Notes: generated by a model not told the origin, from the sequence alone. DNA of 16,937 nt from DYIB01 sp049320945 (GCA_049320945.1 JBMOQT010000042.1:1-16937), one strand, 5' to 3'; counted from the first letter of the stretch, positions 1 to 7,789 are shown. Translations and numbers: made by a program.

Positions 1-802
1 GGGCCAACGCCAGCCGCGCCTCGGACCCCAGATCGAACTGCAGCAGGGCATCGAAGTCGCCGCGCACGACGATCAGGTCGGAGCCGCCATACACCTGCTC
101 GCCGTGGTTGTCGGCGGTCAGGCGCTGGGTGCCCCAATAGCTCGCCACCAGTTCCGCCACGCGCACCTGGCCCACGCTGTGGGTCGTGACATCCCTCAGG
201 TTCTCTTCCAGCACTAGGCCGACCCGGGCCACCTCGGCCGGGTCCTCGGCCTCGAGGATGGCGTCCAGGGCCGTCCCATCCGCGGCTACCGCCTGCCCGC
301 GCCCGCCGACGCCGCCGGGCCGCTTCACGCGCACCGGGCCCAGGGGCAGCAGGATCGCCGCGGCCCGGCGCGCATCGTCCATGCTGAAGACGGTGAAGCC
401 GCGCAGCAGGGCATCGCCCAGCGTCGCGCAGAAATCCGCCGACCAGCCGGGCGGGGCGGCCGCCTCCGCGGTGACCAGGGGATGGGAGATGGCTTTGGTG
501 GCCACGAAGGGGTGGGGGACGACGCCGCCGAACAGATCGCGCTCGCCCCGGATGCCCAGGGCCCGGGCCTTGTCCGCGCCCACCAGCGTATCGTCCGGCA
601 CGAAATACAGCGAGCCGGGGTAGCGCACCGAAGGGTCGAACGCTCCGGCGAAATCGTAGCCCTTGATGCCCGCCAGCTTGCGGGCGAGCGCCAGCCGCGT
701 CGCGGTATCGTGGGCGCGCGCCTCCCCGTCGCCGGAAGAGGACAGGACGACCACCACACCGTGCCCTGTGGTCACGCGGCCGCTCCAGTGCGGATCGGAC
801 AT
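1..802 (-). CDS. DUF3182 family protein (C-terminus beyond window)
   Basis: The reading frame starts at an ATG (802-800) and stays open to the window edge, giving 267 visible residues; the stop lies outside. I recognise the DUF3182 family from the stretches KLAGIKGYDFAG, YPGSLYFVPDDTLV, LGIRGERDLFGGVVPHPFVA and TKAISHPLV (about residues 42-110). Around residues 160-169 the segment KRPGGVGGRGQ looks like the phosphate-binding loop of ATP-grasp enzymes, and VLEENL (197-202) fits such a fold; an ATP-dependent ligase-like activity is inference only, and no function is established to my knowledge. The Shine-Dalgarno signal is weak. The gene diverges from the GTPase gene across 119 bp. There is no signal peptide, so it is probably cytoplasmic. 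The family call is firm, the biochemical role unknown. Confidence 0.8.
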   Translation of the reverse strand, partial: MSDPHWSGRVTTGHGVVVVLSSSGDGEARAHDTATRLALARKLAGIKGYDFAGAFDPSVRYPGSLYFVPDDTLVGADKARALGIRGERDLFGGVVPHPFVATKAISHPLVTAEAAAPPGWSADFCATLGDALLRGFTVFSMDDARRAAAILLPLGPVRVKRPGGVGGRGQAVAADGTALDAILEAEDPAEVARVGLVLEENLRDVTTHSVGQVRVAELVASYWGTQRLTADNHGEQVYGGSDLIVVRGDFDALLQFDLGSEARLALA

Positions 803-862
803 CTCGAATTTCCGTCAATGATCCTGTTTGCGTAGATGCAAAATCCAGGCCACGGCCACGTC

Positions 863-892
863 TTGCGAAACGGAGCCGATTCCCAACACAAT
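863..892 (+). promoter_or_regulatory. Possible weak sigma70 promoter for the GTPase gene
   Basis: TTGCGA (863-868) and CACAAT (887-892) each match the sigma70 consensus at 4 of 6 positions with an 18-bp spacer, about 30 bp before the GTPase start. In GC-rich DNA this can arise by chance. Confidence 0.2.
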
Positions 893-921
893 GGGACATG
901 GCGCGTTGCGCAGGAGCCGTC

Positions 922-1929
922 ATGCCCGCCAACCTCAGCCCCGAGTACAAGGCCGCGGAAGCCGAATTCCGCCAGGCACGCGATCCCCAGGAACGCCTGC
1001 GCTGGCTGCGGGAGATGCTGCGCACCATTCCCAAGCACAAGGGCACCGATCACCTGCAGGGCGACATCAAGCGCCGCATCAAGGAGCTGTCCGAGGAACT
1101 GGAGGGCCCGAAGAAAGGCGGCGCCCACGGCGGCCCGGTCCAGGTGGTGCGGCCCGAAGGGGCGGCGCAGCTGGCCCTGATCGGCCCGCCCAACGCTGGC
1201 AAATCCTCCCTCCACCGGCGCCTCACCGGCTCGGCGGCCCAGGTCGGGCCCTATCCCTTCACCACCCTCTATCCCGAGCCGGGCATGCTGGCTTTCGAGG
1301 ACATCCATTTCCAGCTGCTGGACCTGCCGGCCGTGTCTCCGGAACATCCCGTGCCTTGGCTGGCCAGCACCCTGCAGACCGCGGACGCCTGCCTGCTGGT
1401 GGTGGACCTGGGCGAGCCGGCCTGCGTCGAGCAGGTGCAAGCCCTGCATAGCCTGCTGCAGGCCAAGCGCGTGTGGCTGAGGGCCAGCTGGGAAGCCGGC
1501 GCGGAGGCAGAGGGCGATGATCCTTTCGCCCTGCACCTGCCCACGCTGCTGCTCGCCAACAAGGCGGACCAGATTCCGGACGTGGAGGCCGAGCTGCAGG
1601 CCTTTTTCGATCTCACCGGGCTGTCCTATCCCTGGATGGTGGTCTCCGCCGCCACCGGGCGCGGACTGGGGGAGCTCGGCCCCTGGCTGTTCCGCCACCT
1701 GGGCATCGTGCGCGTCTATACCAAGGCGCCGGGCAAGCCCGCCGAGAAGGACCGGCCGTTTGCCCTACGCCGCGGCCAGACGGTTGAAGACGTCGCCCGA
1801 CTGGTGCACAAGGATCTGGCCAATTCCCTGCGCTACGCCCGGGTCTGGGGCGCCTCGGGCTTCGCCGGCCAGCAGGTCGGCCGCGACCATGTGCTCGCCG
1901 ATGGCGACATCGTCGAGTTGCATGCCTAG
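922..1929 (+). CDS. TGS-domain GTPase of the OBG/DRG type
   Basis: A 335-aa GTPase of the TRAFAC class. The ATG at 922 is chosen over an in-frame ATG at 898 because AGGAG lies 5 nt before it. Residues 1-75 are a charged helical region with basic patches. The G domain has G1 GPPNAGKSS (88-96), a switch I region PYPFTTLYPEPG typical of OBG/DRG GTPases, G3 DLPA (134-137), G4 NKAD (213-216) and a VSAATGRG G5-like segment near 240. Residues from about 268 to the end form a TGS domain (RRGQTVEDVARLVHKDLA), a small fold shared with DRG, SpoT/RelA and ThrRS. Such GTPases commonly act around ribosomes or RNA; that role is inferred. The G3 motif ends in Ala, not the usual Gly, which may slow hydrolysis. 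It is followed after 30 bp by an antitoxin-like gene, probably co-transcribed. Confidence 0.9.
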   Translation: MPANLSPEYKAAEAEFRQARDPQERLRWLREMLRTIPKHKGTDHLQGDIKRRIKELSEELEGPKKGGAHGGPVQVVRPEGAAQLALIGPPNAGKSSLHRRLTGSAAQVGPYPFTTLYPEPGMLAFEDIHFQLLDLPAVSPEHPVPWLASTLQTADACLLVVDLGEPACVEQVQALHSLLQAKRVWLRASWEAGAEAEGDDPFALHLPTLLLANKADQIPDVEAELQAFFDLTGLSYPWMVVSAATGRGLGELGPWLFRHLGIVRVYTKAPGKPAEKDRPFALRRGQTVEDVARLVHKDLANSLRYARVWGASGFAGQQVGRDHVLADGDIVELHA

Positions 1930-1959
1930 TGGGAAAAACCGAAAACCGGAGCATTCACC

Positions 1960-2166
1960 ATGCATGACCACAACGCCGCATCCATCGCCCAACTCGCCCG
2001 GCGCATCCTGGGCGATCAGAAAAAGGCCCGGGAGTGGCTCGACAAGCCCAACCTTCAGCTGGGCGGGCGCACGCCCAGGGAAGCCCTGACCACGAAAGAA
2101 GGAATCAGGCGCGTGGAGGAACTGCTGACCCAGATCGACGACGACCAGCGGCTGCATCGCGGCTAG
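1960..2166 (+). CDS. Small MbcA/ParS/Xre-type antitoxin-like protein (DUF2384), orphan
   Basis: A 68-aa protein with GGAG 8 nt before its ATG. Its core matches the toxin-binding C-terminal domain of Xre/MbcA/ParS antitoxins: a helix with LARRILGDQKKAREWLDKPN, then the diagnostic GGRTPREAL, then TTKEGIRRVEELLTQI. In complete RES-Xre systems this domain follows an N-terminal helix-turn-helix and sits beside a RES-domain toxin of about 150-200 aa that attacks NAD. Here the DNA-binding part is absent and no RES gene is adjacent: the neighbours are the TGS GTPase 30 bp upstream and the convergent subtilase gene 37 bp downstream. It may be a free-standing domain used for another purpose or a relic of a toxin-antitoxin pair. 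The fold call is good, the role open. Confidence 0.75.
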   Translation: MHDHNAASIAQLARRILGDQKKAREWLDKPNLQLGGRTPREALTTKEGIRRVEELLTQIDDDQRLHRG

Positions 2167-2203
2167 GGAACCGGCACCGATGGCCCCGGGCAGCCGGTAG
2201 CGC

Positions 2204-4363
2204 TCAGAAGCTGAGCTGGTAGCGCACGCCGATCGCCCTCTCGGCCGGGGCGTTCGCGTCGTGCCCCGGGTGCCGGCGGTAGGCCAGGGCGCCCGCGAGG
2301 CTGCCCGCCTTGCCCACCGGCGTCGAGTAGGAGAGCTCGCCCACCACTTCGGTCGCCGTCGGCACCAGCGAGACCCGCTGCGTCCCGGAGACGAGGCTCC
2401 CGTCCAGGTTCTGGGCGACGGGGGCGACGATGCCCATCGTGCCTGACAGGGGCTTCATGGGCATGGATACCGACAGGCCCACCGCGTCCTTCTCGCGCCA
2501 GGCATTCCTGCGCGTCAACCCCAGGCTCCAGGAAGCGGTCGTCATCTCCGAGATCCCGGAGATGACGCTGTTGTTGGCGAAGCCGGCGCTGCGGCCGATG
2601 CTGGCGATGGCCGACACGTAGGTGTCGCGCGCCACATGGTGGGCGCTACCGAGGCTGACGAAGGTCGTTGCCGGTGCCGCCGCCAGTTCCAGCGCCTGGG
2701 CCGAGATGCTGCCGAGCAGCGAGTTCTTCTCCCGCAGGCGCCCGACCGAAAGGGTCAGTACGCCGCCGTCGAAGGATTTCTCCGCTTCGGCAAGCATCAT
2801 GGAGGCGCCGGTGTCGGGCTTGGGCAGACCCGGATCGGTCGGCGTCGCCCCCAGCCGTGTCATCATCCCCGGCTGGGACGAGGCGAAGCCCATGCGCAGC
2901 CGCGTACGGTCGGTCAGCGCCCAACCGTAGCCGATATGGGCCACATCCGGCATGACATCGAAATAAGGGAGAGCGAACCGCTCGCCAGCAAAGCCCGCGG
3001 GCGTCATCCCGGTCGCGGACAGGCCGAAGAAACGCTGGGCCATGCCGCCCCAGCCGATCGCCGTCTCGGTGCCGTTGGCATACTTCTGCTGGTAGGACAA
3101 CGCGCCCAGCGTCGGCTGGGCGAAGTGGGCGGGGCCGAAGCCCGAGTCGGGCTGGGCGGTGCGCGCCGTGTAGCGCACGGCGAACCTGGCGTTGCCCACG
3201 GTACGCTCCGCCAGGCCCTGATGCGCCTCCATGCCGTTCAGCATGCGCTCGACAAAAGGCGTCGAAGTGGTCTTCACGGCCTGGCCCAGGTCGGTCTCGA
3301 AGCCGCGGCCGTAGTCGTCGGTGCTCACCACTTTGAAGCTGCCCGCCTGGGCGGCCTGGCGCAGCGCCGCGGCGTAGGGCGTGCCGCCCGCAGCGAGGCT
3401 CGATCCGGACACCGTGCGCGTCGTGCCCTGGGTGTTCACAGTGAGCGTACCCACCGGCTGCAGGGCGCGCTGCAAGTTCACCAGACCCCGGCCGTAGATG
3501 GCGTCGATGCCCGGCGCACCCAGGTCGGTGGCGGTGCGGAAGAGAATGTCGGCCACCTGGGCGCTGCCGAGGTGGGGCCAGTAGCTCATCACCGCCGCCG
3601 CGGCGCCGCTCACCATGGGAGTGGCCATGGATGTGCCGCTCATGTAGGCGTAGCCGCCGTTGTTATAGGTGGAGAGGATCGAAGTCCCGGGAGCAACCAG
3701 GTACCAGCGGGCCGTGTCGCCGGCCCGGTTGGAGAAGGAGGCGATATTGTTGTTGGCGTCCACGGCGCCGACGGCGATGACCTGACCCTTGGCCCAGGCT
3801 TCTTTGGCGTAGCGGGCGGGCCAGGCCGGATTGGCCTGGCCGCTGTTACCGGCGGCGGCGACGATCAACTGGCCGTTGGCCACGGCGGTGCGCATGCCTG
3901 GTTCGCCGAAGTAGCCGGACGATCCCAGGCTCAGGTTGATGATGCGCGCGCGGCCCTTGGTGTAGGCCATGCCCTGGTTGAATGCGGTGCTCCAGCCCGA
4001 GCCGCGGGAGTCGAGCACCTTCACGGGCAGGATGTAGGCCTTGTAGGCGACCCCCTGCATGCCGACGCCGTTGGACGCCGCGGCGATGATGCCTGCGACA
4101 TGGGTACCGTGGCCGTTGTCGTCGTTCGAGCTGGTGGTGCCGCTCACGAAAGTGGCGCCCGTGAGCAGGCGTCCGCTGAACTCCGTGTGGCGGAACACGC
4201 CCGTGTCCAGTACGGCGACGGTGACGCCGTTGCCCGTGGCGCCCACGGACCAGGCGTAATCGGCGCGGATGCGCAGCGCTCCGGCGCTGTTGGTCTGTTC
4301 GGTGGTGAGAGCATGGGCGAGCAAGGGCAGCAGCCCGAAGGACGTGACGATGACTTTCTTCAA
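2204..4363 (-). CDS. S8 subtilisin-like serine protease autotransporter
   Basis: A 719-aa secreted protease. The start is a TTG (4363-4361) with AAGGAG 6 nt upstream; it directly yields a signal peptide MKKVIVTSFGLLPLLAHA with likely cleavage after residue 17. The S8 catalytic residues are all visible: Asp53 (VAVLDTGVF), His85 (DNGHGTHVAG) and Ser245 (MSGTSMATP), plus oxyanion Asn173 (AAAGNSG). The peptidase domain runs to about residue 305. A linker follows, and from about 430 alternating aromatic/polar strands end in RYQLSF, as expected for an outer-membrane autotransporter beta-barrel with terminal Phe. The protein probably crosses the outer membrane by itself and displays or releases the protease. 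Size is within the usual range for this type. It is preceded by a 384-bp gap with its own likely promoter, so it is probably monocistronic. Confidence 0.93.
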   Translation of the reverse strand: MKKVIVTSFGLLPLLAHALTTEQTNSAGALRIRADYAWSVGATGNGVTVAVLDTGVFRHTEFSGRLLTGATFVSGTTSSNDDNGHGTHVAGIIAAASNGVGMQGVAYKAYILPVKVLDSRGSGWSTAFNQGMAYTKGRARIINLSLGSSGYFGEPGMRTAVANGQLIVAAAGNSGQANPAWPARYAKEAWAKGQVIAVGAVDANNNIASFSNRAGDTARWYLVAPGTSILSTYNNGGYAYMSGTSMATPMVSGAAAAVMSYWPHLGSAQVADILFRTATDLGAPGIDAIYGRGLVNLQRALQPVGTLTVNTQGTTRTVSGSSLAAGGTPYAAALRQAAQAGSFKVVSTDDYGRGFETDLGQAVKTTSTPFVERMLNGMEAHQGLAERTVGNARFAVRYTARTAQPDSGFGPAHFAQPTLGALSYQQKYANGTETAIGWGGMAQRFFGLSATGMTPAGFAGERFALPYFDVMPDVAHIGYGWALTDRTRLRMGFASSQPGMMTRLGATPTDPGLPKPDTGASMMLAEAEKSFDGGVLTLSVGRLREKNSLLGSISAQALELAAAPATTFVSLGSAHHVARDTYVSAIASIGRSAGFANNSVISGISEMTTASWSLGLTRRNAWREKDAVGLSVSMPMKPLSGTMGIVAPVAQNLDGSLVSGTQRVSLVPTATEVVGELSYSTPVGKAGSLAGALAYRRHPGHDANAPAERAIGVRYQLSF

Positions 4364-4576
4364 GTGAGGCTCCTTGTCGGGACGCTTGGGCGGCGGCAGC
4401 GGAGCGAAAAAAACGGGAGAAGGGAAGGCGGGAACACCTGCGTGCGCCGCTGCGCACCCCGGCGTCGCCCGGCGGGCGCGGGCCGCGGTCCTCCCTTCGT
4501 TGTTTGCTCGCGCGTCGGCTGCCTTCGCAGTCTGGGCGTTTGTAGTAAAAGGTGCAGATAGTCTTTGTGGAGGGCG

Positions 4577-4582
4577 ATTATA
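4577..4582 (-). promoter_or_regulatory. Candidate -10 box for the subtilase gene
   Basis: A perfect TATAAT lies on the minus strand, just downstream of the rhomboid terminator and 215 bp before the TTG start. No good -35 hexamer stands 16-18 bp upstream (the sequence there is GC-only), so it would need an activator or be a weak promoter. Confidence 0.35.
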
Positions 4583-4620
4583 GCGGGTGCCTGGTGTGGG
4601 GCGCCGGCGGCGGTGGCGCG

Positions 4621-4655
4621 AAAAAGACCAAGCGCGCCCGGGGACTGCGCGCTTG
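4621..4655 (-). terminator. Rho-independent terminator of the srkA-rhomboid operon
   Basis: On the minus strand a perfect 9-bp stem CAAGCGCGC / GCGCGCTTG (4655-4647 and 4637-4629) with a 9-nt loop is followed by GTC and a run of five T (4625-4621). It begins 93 bp after the rhomboid stop codon and separates that operon from the subtilase gene. Confidence 0.8.
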
Positions 4656-4747
4656 CCGAAGTACGGTGCGGACAGGGGCAGCGCACTTCTTGCGCGGATC
4701 CGCCGTTCGGGGGAAATTTCCTTGCCTATTGCGCCTGTCGCCCTGCA

Positions 4748-5356
4748 CTAGCGCCGCCGGCGCGGCCAGCGCCCCACCACCAGCCATGCCCCGAGCATGC
4801 CCCCGAGGTGCGCGAAATGGGCCACGCCCTGCTGGGTGCCGGTGACGCCGAAGAACAATTCCAGTGCGCCGTAGAGGGTGACGAACAGCCATGCCGGCAT
4901 GGGGATGGGGGGAATCAGCAGCAGGATGGTACGCCGGGGGAAATACAGGGCGAAGGCGAGCAGCAGGCCAAAGACGCCCCCCGAGGCGCCCACCGTGGGA
5001 TAGGGTTCCTTGCCCGCCAGCGCCGCAAACACGAGCTGGGCCGCGGCGGCGGTCACCACGCTGGCGAAATACAGGCGGACGAAGCGCCGCGGGCCAAACA
5101 GGCGTTCGAGCTCGCTGCCGAACATGTACAACGCGAACATGTTGAACAGCAAGTGCGCGAGGCCGGCGTGAAGGAAGCTGTAGGTGACGACCTGCCAGAG
5201 CTGAAACCCCGGCACATCCTGGTAGGTGGCCGAAGTGCCGATGGGCCACAGGGCGAACCAGGCAAGGAGGCTGCCGCCGAAGATCAACTCGGCGAGAAAG
5301 ACTGCGCCGTTGATAAGAATCAGCAGGCGGGTGACGGGTGGCAGGGCGTCGAACAT
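4748..5356 (-). CDS. Rhomboid-family intramembrane serine protease
   Basis: A 202-aa polytopic membrane protein of about six hydrophobic segments. It has the rhomboid signatures: WQVVTYSFLHAGLAHLLFNM (54-73, with His68 and the oxyanion Asn72), the catalytic GASGGVFG (Ser125) and the C-terminal catalytic His183 in AHLGGMLGA. Such enzymes cut transmembrane substrates inside the bilayer. The substrate cannot be read from the sequence; quality control of membrane proteins is a general guess. The length fits the compact bacterial rhomboids without a cytoplasmic N-terminal domain. Its ATG is 13 bp after the srkA stop, so the two are co-transcribed, and a strong terminator follows. The tail WPRRRR is positively charged and probably cytoplasmic. 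Confidence 0.93.
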   Translation of the reverse strand: MFDALPPVTRLLILINGAVFLAELIFGGSLLAWFALWPIGTSATYQDVPGFQLWQVVTYSFLHAGLAHLLFNMFALYMFGSELERLFGPRRFVRLYFASVVTAAAAQLVFAALAGKEPYPTVGASGGVFGLLLAFALYFPRRTILLLIPPIPMPAWLFVTLYGALELFFGVTGTQQGVAHFAHLGGMLGAWLVVGRWPRRRR

Positions 5357-5369
5357 GATCTGGGGCGCC

Positions 5370-6359
5370 TCAGACCGGGGCGAGCGGCGGCTCGTCCATC
5401 AGGGCGATCTGCTCGCGCAGTTCCAGCACCCGGTCCTGCCAGTAGCGCTGGGTGTTGAACCAGGGGAAGGCGGCGGGGAAGGCGGGGTCGTCCCAGCGGC
5501 GGGCGATCCAGGCGGAGTAATGGATCAGGCGCAGGGTGCGCAGGGCCTCCACCAGGTGCAGCTCGCGCCGGTCGAACTCGCGGAAGCGCTCGTAGCCGGC
5601 GAGCAGGTCGCGCAGCTGCAGGGCCATGTCGTCGCGGCAGCCCGACAGCAGCATCCACAAGTCCTGCACGGCGGGACCCATGCGGCTGTCATCGAAGTCC
5701 ACGAAGTGGGGCCCGTCGTCGGTCCACAGCACGTTGCCGCCGTGGCAGTCCCCGTGCAGGCGCAGCGCCCGCACGCCACCGGCCCGCTCGAAGCAGCGGC
5801 GCACGCCCTCCAGGGCCTGGTCCACCACGCTGTGCCAGGCGGCACGCAGGTCTTCCGGGATGAAGCCGTGGGCCAGCAGCCAGTCCCGGGGCTCCTCGCC
5901 GAAGCCGGCGATGTCCAGGGTCGGGCGGTGGCGGTAGGCAATCTCGGCACCCACCCCGTGGATGCGCCCGAGAAAGCGCCCCAGCCACTCCCTCACGCCG
6001 GGCGCGTCCAGTTCGGGCGCGCGCCCGCCGCGGCGGGGAAAGACGGCGATGCGGAAGCCTTCGGCCTGCCGCAGTGTGGTGTCGCCGGGCAGGGGCAGGG
6101 GAGCGACGACCGGAATCTCCCTCTCGGCCAGTTCCAGCAGGAAGGCGTGTTCTTCCAGGATCGCGGCGTCGCTCCAGCGCGCCGGGCGGTAGAACTTGGC
6201 CACCACCGGTGCGCCGTCCTCGATGCCCACCTGGTACACCCGGTTCTCGTAGGAGTTCAGCGCCAGGAGCCGGCCGTCCGGGCAAAAGCCGAGGGCTTCG
6301 AGGGCGTCGAGCACGCGGTCGGGCGTCAGGGAGGCGAAGGGGGGCGGGGCAGCAGTCAT
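5370..6359 (-). CDS. srkA: Stress response kinase A (YihE/SrkA family Ser/Thr kinase)
   Basis: A 329-aa protein, matching the roughly 328 aa of E. coli SrkA when started at the ATG 6359-6357 (MTAAPPPF); an in-frame upstream ATG at 6410 would add 17 unconserved residues and overlap the divergent promoter region. The APH/choline-kinase-like fold is shown by NSYENRVYQV (35-44), Lys55 in VVAKFYRP, the catalytic loop LHGDCHGGN (Asp204, Asn209) and the metal-binding DFDDSRMGPAVQDLWML (221-237). SrkA-type kinases phosphorylate protein Ser/Thr residues and protect against envelope and oxidative stress, in E. coli by countering MazEF-driven death. Here it sits with a rhomboid protease, consistent with envelope stress, not with dsbA as in E. 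coli. A TACAAT box (6372-6367) lies only 7 bp before the ATG, so a leaderless message is possible. Confidence 0.93.
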   Translation of the reverse strand: MTAAPPPFASLTPDRVLDALEALGFCPDGRLLALNSYENRVYQVGIEDGAPVVAKFYRPARWSDAAILEEHAFLLELAEREIPVVAPLPLPGDTTLRQAEGFRIAVFPRRGGRAPELDAPGVREWLGRFLGRIHGVGAEIAYRHRPTLDIAGFGEEPRDWLLAHGFIPEDLRAAWHSVVDQALEGVRRCFERAGGVRALRLHGDCHGGNVLWTDDGPHFVDFDDSRMGPAVQDLWMLLSGCRDDMALQLRDLLAGYERFREFDRRELHLVEALRTLRLIHYSAWIARRWDDPAFPAAFPWFNTQRYWQDRVLELREQIALMDEPPLAPV

Positions 6360-6403
6360 GGCCGGAATTGTACGGGTTAGTCTGGCTGCGGGTTGACCTT
6401 GAT

Positions 6404-6433
6404 CAGACATAGGCCGGCTCCGCCGCGTATAAA
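6404..6433 (+). promoter_or_regulatory. Probable sigma70 promoter of the CBS-PAS gene
   Basis: CAGACA (6404-6409, 4/6 match) and TATAAA (6428-6433, 5/6 match) are separated by 18 bp. Transcription would start near 6440, leaving about 30 nt of leader before the ATG at 6470. Confidence 0.45.
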
Positions 6434-6469
6434 CTTGCCCGCGTTCAAGACAAACATGGGCTGGAAAAA

Positions 6470-7702
6470 ATGAATGCGGCCGAACGACCCGTATCCCAGG
6501 TGATGACCGAGAAGGTCGTCCAGGTGAGCACCACGCTGCCCCTGACCGATGCGCTCAAGGTGATGGGCGACCAGGCCATCAGCTCCGTGCTGGTGGTGGA
6601 AGACGGCCTGCTGCTGGGCATCGTCACCGAGAGGGACGTGGTGCGGGCGTTGCACCGCTCGCCTAGCCTGGCCGCGCTCAACTGCGCCGATCTGATGCAG
6701 TCGCCGGTGATCACGGTGGGCGCCGATGCCAGCTGCCTGGAGGCCTACCAGCTGATGGCCGGCCGGGGCATCCGCCATGTGGCGGTGACCGACGCCGGCG
6801 AGCGCCTGGTCGGGGTGGCGAGCGAGGGCGACATCCTGCGCGACCTGGGCATCGAGTACTACATGCATTTCAAGGAAGTGCAAGGTGTCATGGCCACCAA
6901 GCTGTGCCTGCTGCCGGCTTCCGCCACGGTGGGCGAGGCCGCTGCGCGCATGGACAGGGAGGGGCATAGCTGCGTCATCGCCATCGACGGCGCCGGGCGG
7001 CCCGCCGGGATCCTCACCGAGCGCGACGTGGTGCGTCTGTGCCACGACTATGCCAAGCCCGCCGAGCTGCCCCTGGGGCAGGTGATGCGCGCGCCGGTGC
7101 GCACCGTGCGCCCCCAGTTCCTGCTGCACCAGGCGGTGACCACCATGGAGGAAGCAGGTATCCGCCGCCTGGTGGTGGTGGACGCCGAAGACCGCGCCAT
7201 CGGCCTGGTGACCCATCACGAGGTGGTCAAGGGCCTGGAGAGCAGCAGCTACGTGAGCTACCTGAAAGAGCTGATCGAGCGCCAGGCCCAGGAGCTGCGG
7301 GAGAACCGCGCCATCCTCACGGAGAAGATGCTCCTGGACAACATCCTGCGCTCGGCGACGGGCACGGCGGTGATCGCCGCGGATCTCGACTGGCGCGTCA
7401 TCTACTGCAGCGCCGGGGCCGACACCGTGCTCGACCTGCCGGCGGCCCAGGCGCGGGGCAGGGACTTGCGCGAGATCCTGGACAAGGCCGGCTGGGACGA
7501 CAGCGCGCTGGAGCCCACGACCGATGCCCTGCGCGAGTGCGGCGCGCAAAGGCAGGAAGTGGTGATCCTGCACGACGGCGCCGGCGCCAGCCATCTTGAG
7601 CTGCAGCTGTCCCTGCTCCTGGACGAGGGCGACACGCCCCAGGGCTACCTGCTCCTGGCCCAGGACGTGGGCCGCTGGGACGCTGCCCCGGCGTCCGCGT
7701 AA
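6470..7702 (+). CDS. Four-CBS-domain protein with C-terminal PAS domain
   Basis: A 410-aa cytoplasmic protein with two tandem Bateman modules: CBS1 about 6-62 (VMTEKVVQVS..GIVTERDVVRAL), CBS2 about 73-126 (LMQSPVITV..GVASEGDILRDL), CBS3 about 137-190 (ILTERDVVRL) and CBS4 about 204-256 (VMRAPVRTV..GLVTHHEVVKGL). A charged helix at 258-288 (LKELIERQAQELRENRAI) resembles the signalling coiled coils placed before PAS or catalytic domains. A PAS domain follows at about 290-405 (NILRSATGTAVIAADLDWRVIY). CBS pairs bind adenine nucleotides; PAS senses small ligands or redox state. There is no output domain after the PAS, although close architectures usually carry GGDEF/EAL or kinase domains. The next large gene downstream does carry GGDEF-EAL, so partnership is plausible but inferred. 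The ribosome binding site is weak (TGGAAAAA). Confidence 0.9.
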   Translation: MNAAERPVSQVMTEKVVQVSTTLPLTDALKVMGDQAISSVLVVEDGLLLGIVTERDVVRALHRSPSLAALNCADLMQSPVITVGADASCLEAYQLMAGRGIRHVAVTDAGERLVGVASEGDILRDLGIEYYMHFKEVQGVMATKLCLLPASATVGEAAARMDREGHSCVIAIDGAGRPAGILTERDVVRLCHDYAKPAELPLGQVMRAPVRTVRPQFLLHQAVTTMEEAGIRRLVVVDAEDRAIGLVTHHEVVKGLESSSYVSYLKELIERQAQELRENRAILTEKMLLDNILRSATGTAVIAADLDWRVIYCSAGADTVLDLPAAQARGRDLREILDKAGWDDSALEPTTDALRECGAQRQEVVILHDGAGASHLELQLSLLLDEGDTPQGYLLLAQDVGRWDAAPASA

Positions 7703-7719
7703 GCCTCGCAGGCCTAGGC

Positions 7720-7757
7720 CCCCGGGCTGGACGGTGAGCCCGTTGCGGCGCCCGGGG
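7720..7757 (+). repeat. GC-rich inverted repeat with nested alternative hairpin
   Basis: CCCCGGGC (7720-7727) pairs perfectly with GCCCGGGG (7750-7757). Inside, GGGCT (7724-7728) can instead pair with AGCCC (7737-7741), so the two structures exclude each other. There is no T-run after it, so it is not an ordinary terminator. It lies between the CBS-PAS stop and the strong ribosome binding site of the next gene. Confidence 0.3.
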
Positions 7758-7789
7758 AAAGTGCTACCGTGAAAGCAGGAGGTCGTCTC

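Larger units (their letters stand above)
4364..4747. other. 384-bp intergenic region between rhomboid and subtilase genes
   Basis: No convincing gene is present on either strand. Read on the minus strand, it holds first the rhomboid terminator (4655-4621), then a TATAAT box (4582-4577), then about 200 nt of possible leader to the TTG start at 4363. In the leader there is a perfect 6-bp stem with a 4-nt loop, GTGCGC-CGCT-GCGCAC (4442-4457), and a T6 run near 4408-4413 without a good stem before it. The last 20 nt carry the AAGGAG ribosome binding site. Confidence 0.6.

Noticed and set aside
325..759. 144-codon minus-strand frame near the left edge
   Set aside because: Out of frame with the DUF3182 gene that spans the same stretch and continues past the window edge.
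827..842. Dyad TTTGC-N6-GCAAA between the DUF3182 and GTPase genes
   Set aside because: A 5-bp arm palindrome is expected by chance at this scale and no regulator is known to fit it.
2172..2200. Inverted repeat ACCGGC...GCCGGT between convergent genes as a bidirectional terminator
   Set aside because: The 6-bp arms have a long loop and no T-run on either side; too weak to call.
2636..4561. Open frame of 641 codons on the plus strand opposite the subtilase gene
   Set aside because: It is antisense to a protease with all catalytic motifs and a signal peptide; its translation is His/Gly/Ala/Arg-rich with no domain, as expected for GC-rich shadow frames.
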